DNA of 55,928 bases from Negativicutes bacterium (lineage in GTDB: Bacteria > Bacillota_C > Negativicutes > Sporomusales_B > JARLHX01), in NCBI GenBank assembly GCA_031292015.1, contig JARLHY010000171.1, forward strand, positions 1-55,928, written 5' to 3'. Position 1 is the stretch's first letter. Each line of letters begins with the position of its first letter. The translations under genes were made by a program, and so were the position numbers. Shown here piece after piece: positions 25,449-33,630 of this stretch. Below the pieces are notes generated by a model. The model saw nothing but the letters and a program-made list of their open reading frames with translations. It was not told the DNA's origin and searched no databases.

Positions 25449-27179
25449 TTGGATTGCCCTGAAGCGGAGAAATTCCTGCCGGACAGCGACTGGCTGGAGG
25501 TCATCGACCAGGTGGCTGCCGGGGTGGTGGTGGTCGACCGGGACGGCAAGATCCTGGTATGCAATCAGGCTGCTGCCGCATTGCTGAACGCCGACAGGAA
25601 GGAACTATTGGGTAAGGATATTGACGTGACCGGGCCGGATCTTCAACTGGCTGAAATTATCAAAGACGGACAGGCAAAAGCCGACAGGCGGCTTCAGATC
25701 GGAGGCCGGGCTGTGACGGTGCACCGAATCCCTCTCCGCCGGGACCGGGAAGTCATCGGCGCTGTCGCCGTGCTGGACGATGTCTCGGAGACCGAGGCGC
25801 TGACAGCCAAACTGAACTCGGCCCGGCAGGTAAACCGGGAGCTGGAAGCACTGATCGAATTCGTGGCCGAAGGCATCGTTGTGACCAATGATAAAGGCTA
25901 TATCACGCGGGTGAACGACGCTTACCGCCGGCTTGCCGGTATTACCGACAAAGAGTACCTCGGCAAGCATTTTCAGACCTTATTCGAGGAAGGGTATACC
26001 CACAGGACGACAACCGATGTGGCCATGGACCGGAAGGCTCCCTTCACCGCCATCGACGTCCGCAATAACCGGGAACTCTTGATCACCAGCACTCCGGTGC
26101 TCAATGACGACGGCGAGATCACCGCCGTGGTCGGGGTCCTGCGGGATCTGGAAAGCCTGAACTGCCTCCGCGACCAACTGATCCAGAACGATTTCTTCCG
26201 TCAGCAATTCTATGAAGAGCTGAAACAGCTCCGGTCCCAGGAAAGCTACCGGGCGATCATCACCCGCAATCCCAGGATGCGGGAGCGGGTAGAGACGGCG
26301 CTGAGGGTGGCCCGGGTCAATTCGACGGTGCTGATCCTGGGCGAGTCGGGGGTTGGCAAGGAACTGTTGGCCCAGATGATTCACCGCGCCAGCCGGCGTT
26401 CCAAGCTGCCGTTCATCAAGGTCGACTGCACGACCATTCCGGCCTCGCTGATGGAGGGGGAGCTGTTCGGTTATGAGACAGGCTCCTTCACCGGGGCGCC
26501 GAAGGAAGGCCGCAAAGGACTGTTGGAACTGGCCCAAAACGGCACCTTGTTCCTTGATGAAGTCGGGGACCTGCCTTATGAAATGCAGTCCAAAATATTG
26601 CGGGCCATCCAGGACAAGCAAATCAACCGGATTGGCGGCAGAAAGGCCCTGAATCTCGATATACGGATCATCGCCGCCACCAACCGTGATCTTGAGAAGA
26701 TGATGAAAGAAAAGACCTTTCGGGAAGATTTGTACTATCGCCTGAATGTGGTGCCGATCACCCTTCCGCCCCTGCGGGAGCGGCCGGAGGATATCGCTCC
26801 GCTGGTCGCCGATTTTTTGGAGCGGTTCAACCGGGAGTACGGCTATCAGAAGTGGATTCTGCCTGACGTGATCAAGGAACTGGCCCAGTACGACTGGCCG
26901 GGCAATGTCCGGGAACTGCAGAATGTCATCGAACGGCTGGTGGTGACCCAGCGGGAGGACTGCGTCGGCGTCGGTCAGATGGAAGGCTGCTTCGCCGCCG
27001 GACACTGCGGCTTGGCCGGCGGCAAGGGCTCGTGCCTGAAAGCCATGCTGGAGAACGAGGAACGCCGGCTGCTGGAGGAGAGTTACCGAGTCGCCGGCAG
27101 CACCCGAAAAGTGGCTGCCCTGCTGGGGATCAGCCAGTCGGCGGTGGTCAAGAAACTCAACAAGTACGGCATTATCTAA
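25449..27179 (+). CDS. Sigma-54-dependent activator with tandem PAS domains and cysteine-rich linker
   Basis: A 576-residue enhancer-binding protein: PAS 1 (about 15-110), PAS 2 (about 130-240), AAA+ domain with GESGVGKE near residue 298 and GSFTGA near 345 (a known variant of GAFTGA), and a TyrR-like C-terminal helix-turn-helix (KVAALLGISQSAVVKKLNKYGI). Between AAA+ and the DNA-binding helix is a segment with four cysteines (DCVGVGQMEGC then GHCG then GSC). TTG at 25449 is preferred because GGAGG at 25436-25440 is 8 bases upstream; GTG at 25440 overlaps that site. It directly follows the methyltransferase/TRAP operon, so it is the best candidate for the TGATCA sites at 17480-17591. Confidence 0.88.
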   Translation: MDCPEAEKFLPDSDWLEVIDQVAAGVVVVDRDGKILVCNQAAAALLNADRKELLGKDIDVTGPDLQLAEIIKDGQAKADRRLQIGGRAVTVHRIPLRRDREVIGAVAVLDDVSETEALTAKLNSARQVNRELEALIEFVAEGIVVTNDKGYITRVNDAYRRLAGITDKEYLGKHFQTLFEEGYTHRTTTDVAMDRKAPFTAIDVRNNRELLITSTPVLNDDGEITAVVGVLRDLESLNCLRDQLIQNDFFRQQFYEELKQLRSQESYRAIITRNPRMRERVETALRVARVNSTVLILGESGVGKELLAQMIHRASRRSKLPFIKVDCTTIPASLMEGELFGYETGSFTGAPKEGRKGLLELAQNGTLFLDEVGDLPYEMQSKILRAIQDKQINRIGGRKALNLDIRIIAATNRDLEKMMKEKTFREDLYYRLNVVPITLPPLRERPEDIAPLVADFLERFNREYGYQKWILPDVIKELAQYDWPGNVRELQNVIERLVVTQREDCVGVGQMEGCFAAGHCGLAGGKGSCLKAMLENEERRLLEESYRVAGSTRKVAALLGISQSAVVKKLNKYGII

Positions 27180-27319
27180 AAAATGAGGAATTCAGACCAG
27201 TGAAACCCTAGTGGTCTGTGAGGACAGGAAATTTAGCTGCCGATCTTTTCCCGGCGCAAGGGATTTCCTTGTACAAGATAGAAAAATAGCGAAAAGCGGC
27301 GTCGATAGGAGGGACCGTC

Positions 27320-29140
27320 TTGGCGTTATCCCCGAAAGACAGGGCCGAAAAGGCCAGCTACATCATTACCGTTAATCCCGGCGGCAGGAAGATGACCGTA
27401 GCCGCGGGCGTCAGCCTTAAAGAGGTGCTGGCGGCAGGACAGCTTATGCCTGGCGGATTCCTCTGCGGCGGCAACGGAACCTGCGGCAAGTGTGTCGTCT
27501 ATGTCAGGTCAGGGCAGATGCAGGAACCGACAGCGGTACTTGCCTGCCAGACCCGGGTTGCAGAAGATATGGAAGTGCTTCTTGACCACCGCCAGGGGGA
27601 GCTGGATATCCTGGTGACCGACTGCGGCCAGCCGGTTCCTTTGGAACCGGCTGTGGGCAAACGGCTCATCGAGTTGGAAAAAGCGGCCGATCACCGTGAC
27701 AGCTGGGAAAGCATCAGCAGCCGGCTGGCGGCGGATTCGCCCCATGTCTGGAAAATAAGCCTGAACGCCCTGCGGCAGCTGGCGCTGCTGGACGGCTCGA
27801 AAGCGAAGACGGTGACGGCGGTCACCTATTTCGATGAAGTCATCGCCGTTGAAGCTGGCGACACCGCCGGGCGGCTGTATGGCATGGCTTTTGACATCGG
27901 AACCACGACCATCGCCGGCTATCTGTACGATCTGACCACCGGGGCCCGGTTGACATCGGTTTCCAGTATCAATGGTCAGACTCAGTATGGTGCCGATGTC
28001 ATTTCCCGGATTGTCGCCGCGGAAAGTGCGCCGGGAGAACTGGAGAAACTGCAGGCAGCGGTGATCGACTGCGTCAACCGGCTGATGGACGAAGCCTGCG
28101 GCCGCTGCGACGTCAGTCCGAGCGACGTCTATGACCTGGTGCTGGCGGGAAATACCTGTATGCACCATCTGTTTTTTGCCATCAGCCCCAGCAGCCTCGG
28201 CCGGGCTCCCTATAAGCCGATCTTCCGCCAGACCAGTTGCACGGCGGCGACCGGGCTGGGCGTCGCCGCCAATTCTGCGGCGCAGGTCTGCTGGCTGCCG
28301 GGGGTGGCCGGTTTTGTCGGGGCGGACACAGTGGCGATGCTGCTGGCCCACCCGCTGGCTACGGACGACAAGGTCCGGCTGGCCATCGACGTCGGGACCA
28401 ACGGCGAGATCGTCCTGTCGGCCAATGGCAGGCTGTGGGCCTGTTCAGCCGCCGCCGGTCCCGCGTTTGAGGGCGCCGGCATCGCCCAGGGAATGAGGGC
28501 GGCTGACGGGGCGATCGACCATGTCTTCATTACCGGGAAGCAGGATCTGGGCTACAGTACGGTCAATGGCGGCAAGGCCGCCGGGATCTGCGGGTCGGGC
28601 GTCGTGGACGCCGCCGCGGCGATGTTTCAGGGCGGGCTTTTGTCCTCCCTCGGGGCGATGGTGAACTCAGGCAACCCGCTGCTGGACGCCCGGCGGGTGT
28701 CCGGCGACGGCCGGAACGCCGTCAGGCTGACCGGGCCGGAGGAGAAAGACATGGTAGCTGTCACCCAGCAGGATATCAGGCATTTGCAGCTGGCCAAAGC
28801 GGCGATCAGCGCGGCGATCAGGTACTTGCTGCATATGGCGGGGCTTTCGCCCGAAGATGTGGATGAGGTGCTGCTGGCCGGAGCGTTCGGAAACTATGTC
28901 AAGCCGGCGAGCGCCCTGGCTATCGGCCTATTTCCGGCTGCTTTTTCCGGTAAAATCAAATTGATTGGCAACGCCGCCGGGGCCGGAGCCCAGGCCGCCC
29001 TGGTGTCGCGTTCCAAACGGCAGGCCGCCGCCGCGGTCGCCGAGGAGATCCAGTACGTCGAGCTTGCCGGCAAGCCGGATTTCCAGAACTACTATATTGA
29101 CGCGATGTTCCTTGGCGGCGAAGCCGAGGAAGCGCAGTAA
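27320..29140 (+). CDS. Reductive activator of corrinoid proteins (RACo-like)
   Basis: A 606-residue protein. An N-terminal 2Fe-2S ferredoxin domain has C49, C55, C58 and C76 (GGFLCGGNGTCGKC ... LAC), followed by a linker and an ASKHA-type ATPase fold (DIGTTTIAGYLYDL near 195, DVGTNGEIVLS near 358, LAGAFGNYVKP near 518). RACo proteins use ATP to push an electron onto inactive cob(II)amide, restoring cob(I)amide in corrinoid proteins. TTG at 27320 follows AGGAGGG with a 6-base gap. It heads a group with a MetH-activation-like protein and a regulator, next to the corrinoid proteins it should serve. Confidence 0.93.
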   Translation: MALSPKDRAEKASYIITVNPGGRKMTVAAGVSLKEVLAAGQLMPGGFLCGGNGTCGKCVVYVRSGQMQEPTAVLACQTRVAEDMEVLLDHRQGELDILVTDCGQPVPLEPAVGKRLIELEKAADHRDSWESISSRLAADSPHVWKISLNALRQLALLDGSKAKTVTAVTYFDEVIAVEAGDTAGRLYGMAFDIGTTTIAGYLYDLTTGARLTSVSSINGQTQYGADVISRIVAAESAPGELEKLQAAVIDCVNRLMDEACGRCDVSPSDVYDLVLAGNTCMHHLFFAISPSSLGRAPYKPIFRQTSCTAATGLGVAANSAAQVCWLPGVAGFVGADTVAMLLAHPLATDDKVRLAIDVGTNGEIVLSANGRLWACSAAAGPAFEGAGIAQGMRAADGAIDHVFITGKQDLGYSTVNGGKAAGICGSGVVDAAAAMFQGGLLSSLGAMVNSGNPLLDARRVSGDGRNAVRLTGPEEKDMVAVTQQDIRHLQLAKAAISAAIRYLLHMAGLSPEDVDEVLLAGAFGNYVKPASALAIGLFPAAFSGKIKLIGNAAGAGAQAALVSRSKRQAAAAVAEEIQYVELAGKPDFQNYYIDAMFLGGEAEEAQ

Positions 29141-29170
29141 ATCCGCTTAGTCTTACAGGGAGGTCCGGGC

Positions 29171-29833
29171 ATGCCCGTATATACAACAGAGCTGACGATT
29201 GCCCCGGACGCGGTGATCAGGGAGATGGGCTATAAGGCTGGCGCCGAGGTCGATGCCCGGATTATGCAGGAAATCACCGCCGTCATCCGGGAAGTGAAAC
29301 CTATGCTCCAGCCGGGGGTTGCGTATGCCGAGTATCCGGCGGACACCGATGCTTTGGCAGGTGGGTTTGTACTGCCGGCCGGGGCGCTGGCGCCGGGGCC
29401 GCACATTTTCAGCTGCCTCAGCCAGAGCGAAAGCCTGGTTGCGGCTGTGGCCACCGTTGGCGGCCTGGGGCCTTCCGGCCCGGGGCCCGACGACTTGTTC
29501 GCCGCTTTTCTTCGCGACGCCGTCGGCACGGTGGCTTTGTACGAGCTGCAGGACTCCTTCTGGCGGTGGCAGGCCAGCCAGGCCGCCGACAAAGGCGGAG
29601 GGATCACCGCGCTGTTCTTTCCGGGCGAGGGGGAGTGGGGCCTCGAGGATCAGGGGGTGCTGGTGGCCAACGTCGACGCGGCCGCGATCGGTGTCACCGT
29701 GAACCGCGGCTTCCTGCTGACGCCGCTGAAATCGGTGGCGATGCTTTTCGGGGTAGGCGGCAGGATCAAAACGCCCCGGGCCGGCCACGAATGCAGTGCC
29801 TGTTCCCGCGTTACCTGTCCCCGTCGCCGCTGA
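29171..29833 (+). CDS. Vitamin B12-dependent methionine synthase activation-domain-like protein
   Basis: A 220-residue stand-alone protein resembling the reactivation (AdoMet-binding) domain of MetH. The early Y.AGAEVDARI and mid ATVGGLGPSGPGPDD regions fit the family, and the C-terminus carries CSACSRVTCPRR, a cysteine pattern seen in clostridial stand-alone members. Such proteins may help reactivate or methylate the corrinoid. The gene lies 30 bases after the RACo-like gene and before the regulator. A helper role in corrinoid repair is an inference from fold and position. Confidence 0.75.
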   Translation: MPVYTTELTIAPDAVIREMGYKAGAEVDARIMQEITAVIREVKPMLQPGVAYAEYPADTDALAGGFVLPAGALAPGPHIFSCLSQSESLVAAVATVGGLGPSGPGPDDLFAAFLRDAVGTVALYELQDSFWRWQASQAADKGGGITALFFPGEGEWGLEDQGVLVANVDAAAIGVTVNRGFLLTPLKSVAMLFGVGGRIKTPRAGHECSACSRVTCPRRR

Positions 29834-29866
29834 AGCGGACAAACCGAAGCAAAGGGTTGTGGAGAA

Positions 29867-31108
29867 ATGCCAACCAACGATATCTATCCAAGTCCCTACG
29901 ATTTGGAAGAAGAGCTTGAAACATATTATATGTGCACAGGGATCAACGTGGCGGCGATTGACGACAAGGGAGCAGAGCGGTCTTTCCACGGGCAGCGGAT
30001 GCTGTTCTGCGAAGAATATCTCCAGAGCGCGGAATTGGCGTTTGACTGCCAGCAGGCCTACCTGAAGGCCTGTAAACAATCGGTGGGGCTCGGTGAGCCT
30101 TATTTTATGATGTGCCCGCTGAATCTGCTGCATATTGCGGTGCCTCTGATGAAGAACAATAAGTTTTGCGGCGGGCTGGTGGCCGGGCCCATCATTATCA
30201 ATACCCCCTACAACCAGATTTCTCTGGGCGGTGCCGATGAATTCAGCCATACAAGCAATCCGCGGCTGCAGGAGCTGGCAGCGGGAATTCCGGCAGTTGA
30301 TCCGATACGGACAAGCTATCTCGGCAATTTTCTCTACATCCTGAGTTCAGTCCAAAACAACGCCATTCTCTACAAGGTCAAAGAGACGGCCCAGCTGCAG
30401 TCCCAGATCTATGAGCAGATTCAGACCCACAAGGACGGAACGCTGGAAAACGGCGCGATCCGGCAGCGGGAAAGGACGCTCCACGCCAAGGTCAAGCAGG
30501 GTGAATACGCAGAAGCCAAGCTGGTTCTGGGCGAATTGCTGGCCCTTATTTATCTGATGGAAGGAAAAAATATCGATGCAACCAAAGCCAGATGCAGCGA
30601 GCTGAGTGCGCTGATTTCACGCGCGGCGCTGGACGGCGGGGCGCCGATCAAGGATATTTTGGCTTTTAACATGCTGCTGACCAAGGACCTCAAGAATCTG
30701 AAAAACACGGATGAAATTTCGTCCTGGATGAGTCACGCCTTACATTATTATTGCGAGAGCATTACGCCGCTGTTTGAAAAAGAAACTACCGCCGAGATCA
30801 AGAAAGCGGTTCAGTACGTGAATTATCATTATAAGGAAAATATCAAACTGACTGATGTGGCTAACCATGTTCATCTCAATCCTTCGTATTTTTCTTTTCT
30901 GTTCAAGAAGGGAACCGGGGCGGGCTTCATTGATTATGTGCTCGACCTGAGGATCGAGGAGAGCAAGGACCTGCTTGTCAATACAGAAAAATCGATCAAT
31001 GAGATCGCCGTGGCGGTGGGCTTCACCAGCCAGAGTTATTTCGCCAGGATCTTTAAGCAGCGGACCGGAAGAACGCCGGGAGTTTACCGGCAGAAATACG
31101 GGACATAG
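29867..31108 (+). CDS. PocR-domain AraC-family regulator
   Basis: A 413-residue regulator. Residues about 8-165 match the PocR sensory domain (YDLEEELETYYMCTGINVAAID, then YFMMCPLNLLHIAVPL), which responds to small ligands such as diols or corrinoid-pathway substrates. Then comes a helical linker, and a C-terminal AraC domain from about 320 with both helix-turn-helix units (KLTDVANHVHLNPSYFSFLFKK and INEIAVAVGFTSQSYFARIFKQ). Cysteines in the PocR part (C51, C60, C69, C79) could bind a metal or cluster. It probably controls the corrinoid activation and C1 genes on either side. A terminator follows. Confidence 0.88.
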   Translation: MPTNDIYPSPYDLEEELETYYMCTGINVAAIDDKGAERSFHGQRMLFCEEYLQSAELAFDCQQAYLKACKQSVGLGEPYFMMCPLNLLHIAVPLMKNNKFCGGLVAGPIIINTPYNQISLGGADEFSHTSNPRLQELAAGIPAVDPIRTSYLGNFLYILSSVQNNAILYKVKETAQLQSQIYEQIQTHKDGTLENGAIRQRERTLHAKVKQGEYAEAKLVLGELLALIYLMEGKNIDATKARCSELSALISRAALDGGAPIKDILAFNMLLTKDLKNLKNTDEISSWMSHALHYYCESITPLFEKETTAEIKKAVQYVNYHYKENIKLTDVANHVHLNPSYFSFLFKKGTGAGFIDYVLDLRIEESKDLLVNTEKSINEIAVAVGFTSQSYFARIFKQRTGRTPGVYRQKYGT

Positions 31109-31121
31109 CAGGGATGATCAA

Positions 31122-31161
31122 ACGGGCAGGCCTGGGTTTCCAGCGCCTGTCCGTTTTTTTT
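31122..31161 (+). terminator. Terminator after the PocR/AraC regulator gene
   Basis: ACGGGCAGGC (31122-31131) pairs with GCCTGTCCGT (31145-31154), followed by eight T residues. Confidence 0.92.
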
Positions 31162-31310
31162 GACCCTGCCGGCCGGGATAGCTCCGGCTGATTATTCAGA
31201 ATATCTAAAGATTGTACTAACTATGCAAAAATAATGCAAAACAGGCTGGATGATTTAGGCTATAGTAAAAGCGATGATGTTTGCTGGGGACCAAAAGGAG
31301 GAGAAACCGC

Positions 31311-31958
31311 TTGGAAATTTTAGCGCAAATAGCCGACGGGATCGTGAAAGGAAGTTCCGGCATCGTCAAGGATAAAGTTTTACAAGCTTTGGACTGCGGT
31401 GTAGCCCCGCTGGTTATCCTGCGGGAGGGGCTGGTCGCCGGGCTTGCTGTCGTCGGCGACAATTTCAAAAAGCGGGAAATGTTTGTTCCCAATCTGCTGC
31501 TGTCCGCCAGGGCGATGACGATGGCCATCAAGCTGCTCGAGCCGCTGCTGGCCAAGGGCGAGGTGCCGGTCATCGGCAAGGTCGTGCTGGGCACGGTGGA
31601 GGGGGATCTGCACGATATCGGCAAGAACCTTGTCGGTTTTATGCTGAAAAACAGCGGTTTTGAGGTCATCGATATCGGCATCGACGTCCGGAAAGAGAAA
31701 TTCGTCCAGGCCGTGGCGGAGCACAACCCTGATATTCTGGCAATGGCGGCTCTGCTGACAAGCACGATGCCTGAGTTTACCGAAGTGATCCGGGCTCTGG
31801 TCAAGGCCGGGCTCAGAAGCAATGTAAAGATTATGGTGGGCGGAGCCCCGGTGAGCCGGTGGTTCGCGGACCGGGTCGGGGCGGATGCGTACGCCACGGA
31901 TGCGGCTGACGCGGTGGAAGTTGCCAGAAGCCTTGTCGCCCGGACCGGAAGCGTGTGA
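31311..31958 (+). CDS. Corrinoid (methyl-carrier) protein, divergent copy
   Basis: A 215-residue protein with the same helical cap plus cobalamin domain as the other two carriers and the motif GDLHDIGKNLV near residue 100. It is clearly more divergent, with few long identical runs, so it may partner a different methyltransferase encoded elsewhere. TTG at 31311 lies 8 bases after AAGGAGGA; there is no better start. It stands alone, with a terminator upstream and about 230 bases before hdrC. Confidence 0.92.
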   Translation: MEILAQIADGIVKGSSGIVKDKVLQALDCGVAPLVILREGLVAGLAVVGDNFKKREMFVPNLLLSARAMTMAIKLLEPLLAKGEVPVIGKVVLGTVEGDLHDIGKNLVGFMLKNSGFEVIDIGIDVRKEKFVQAVAEHNPDILAMAALLTSTMPEFTEVIRALVKAGLRSNVKIMVGGAPVSRWFADRVGADAYATDAADAVEVARSLVARTGSV

Positions 31959-32190
31959 CTCACCGCCGCACTCCTGCCGACAAGCTTTCGCCGGTCTTCT
32001 TTCAGAATTAAGGATATCGACCGAATTTTACAAAAACTAAAAAATATGCTAAAGAACTAAAAATAGTGATAAACTTTTCCTTGCCGGTGCGGTATAGTAA
32101 CATTAGTTAAGCCTAAGTTCCGGGTCAGAAGAAAGCTGTTTTGCGGGAAAAAAGAACGATTTTGCCGAGCCGGGACGAGAGAGGGTTGAA

Positions 32191-32724
32191 ATGGAAACAT
32201 CGTTCAGCCAGAAGATTATGGCGAAGTCTCAACAAAATATCAACCTTTGCTACCAGTGCAAAAAATGCGCGGCCGGATGCCCGGTGTCCGACATCATGGA
32301 TTACCAGAACTATCAACTGCTGCGCCTGATTCAGAGCAACCAGCAGGACGTCGTCCTGACTGCCAACACGCCGTGGGTGTGTCTGAGCTGCAAAACCTGT
32401 TCGGTGCGCTGTCCCAACGGGATCGACATCGCCCGGGTTCTTGACGTGGTCAAAGAGCAGGCCCTGGCGGCCGGATCCCGGATCCCTGAACGCAAGATGG
32501 CTGTCTTCAACGCCGCCTTTCTGGAGATGATCCGGCGGTTTGGCCGTGCTTTTGAAATGGGGCTGTTCGGGATTTACAAAATGAAGACAGGCACGTTTTT
32601 CCAGGACGCGCGGCTGGGGCTGGAGTTCATGAAGCGAGGCAAGCTGAGTTTTCTGCCGCACCGGATCAAGGGGAGCGGCGAAGTGCGCCGCATTTTTGCC
32701 AGGATGAAGGAGAATCGAGAATGA
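32191..32724 (+). CDS. hdrC: Heterodisulfide reductase subunit C-like iron-sulfur protein
   Basis: A 177-residue protein with two 4Fe-4S motifs, CYQCKKCAAGCPV near residue 18 and CLSCKTCSVRCPNG near 64, and a helical C-terminal half. HdrC passes electrons between HdrA and HdrB. Here no CoM-S-S-CoB metabolism is expected; in acetogens such as Moorella, HdrCBA-MvhD forms a complex with MetF and MetV in methylene-THF reduction. It overlaps hdrB by four bases (ATGA), indicating equal production. Confidence 0.92.
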   Translation: METSFSQKIMAKSQQNINLCYQCKKCAAGCPVSDIMDYQNYQLLRLIQSNQQDVVLTANTPWVCLSCKTCSVRCPNGIDIARVLDVVKEQALAAGSRIPERKMAVFNAAFLEMIRRFGRAFEMGLFGIYKMKTGTFFQDARLGLEFMKRGKLSFLPHRIKGSGEVRRIFARMKENRE

Positions 32725-33593
32725 AGGACAAGATGGGGTATTATCCCGGCTGTTCCCTGCTGTCCACCGCCGCGGAGTACGACCTCTCCTTAAGAGCGGT
32801 GTTTGCCGCCCTGGGGCAGGAGCTGACCGAGATACCGGACTGGAACTGCTGCGGCGCGACCGCCGGACATTCCACCAGCGAGTCTCTTGCCGACGCCTTG
32901 GTGCTGCGCAATCTCGCTCAGGCCGAAAAGGCCGGTTTTCAGGAGGTTGTGGTGCCCTGCGCCGAGTGCTACAATCTGTTCAAAGTCACCGATTATAAAA
33001 TGAAAAATATAAATAAAAGTACAACAGAAACAAACACCCAAATACTGAATATTACCGGCAACGCCTACCACGGCGGGCTGGAGGTGGTGCATCCGCTGCA
33101 ACTGCTGTCCCAGCCGCACTGGCTTTCCCTGATCGAAAAAGCGGTGGTGAAGCCGTTGACAGGGATGAAGGTGGCGACATATTACGGTTGTCTGCTGACA
33201 AGGCCGCCGCAGGTCGCCTTTGATGATGTCAATTACCCGCTGTCGATGGATACGATATTAACCGCTGCCGGGGCCGAGGTCCGCAAATGGTCCTATAAAA
33301 CCGACTGCTGCGGCGCCAGTCTTGCTTTGCCCCGCACAGAGACGGTGGAGAAGTTCGTCGGTCATCTCACAGCCATGGCCCGCCGCGCCGGCGCTGAAGC
33401 GCTGGCGGTGGCCTGCCCGCTGTGCCAGGCCAACCTGGACACCAGGCAGAAGGAAAACCGCGGCGCGGCGATGCCGATATTCTATTTCAGCGAGCTGATG
33501 GGGCTGAGTTTCGGCCAACCTGCGGCCAGGCAGTGGCTGAAGAAACATATTGTGGATCCGCTGCCGCTGGTGACGAGACTGGAGCTGCTGTAA
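32721..33593 (+). CDS. hdrB: Heterodisulfide reductase subunit B-like protein
   Basis: A 290-residue protein with two cysteine-rich CCG domains: C11, C43-C44-G, then CAEC near 80; and in the second half YYGCLL, TDCCGASLALP and ACPLC. In HdrB these bind the unusual noncubane 4Fe-4S clusters that reduce the substrate. Both sets look complete, so the protein is probably active in electron transfer. It lies between hdrC (4-base overlap) and hdrA (37-base gap). Confidence 0.93.
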   Translation: MKDKMGYYPGCSLLSTAAEYDLSLRAVFAALGQELTEIPDWNCCGATAGHSTSESLADALVLRNLAQAEKAGFQEVVVPCAECYNLFKVTDYKMKNINKSTTETNTQILNITGNAYHGGLEVVHPLQLLSQPHWLSLIEKAVVKPLTGMKVATYYGCLLTRPPQVAFDDVNYPLSMDTILTAAGAEVRKWSYKTDCCGASLALPRTETVEKFVGHLTAMARRAGAEALAVACPLCQANLDTRQKENRGAAMPIFYFSELMGLSFGQPAARQWLKKHIVDPLPLVTRLELL

Positions 33594-33630
33594 ATCCGTC
33601 GGAGCAGTTTTTTAGAGGAGATAACAGACA

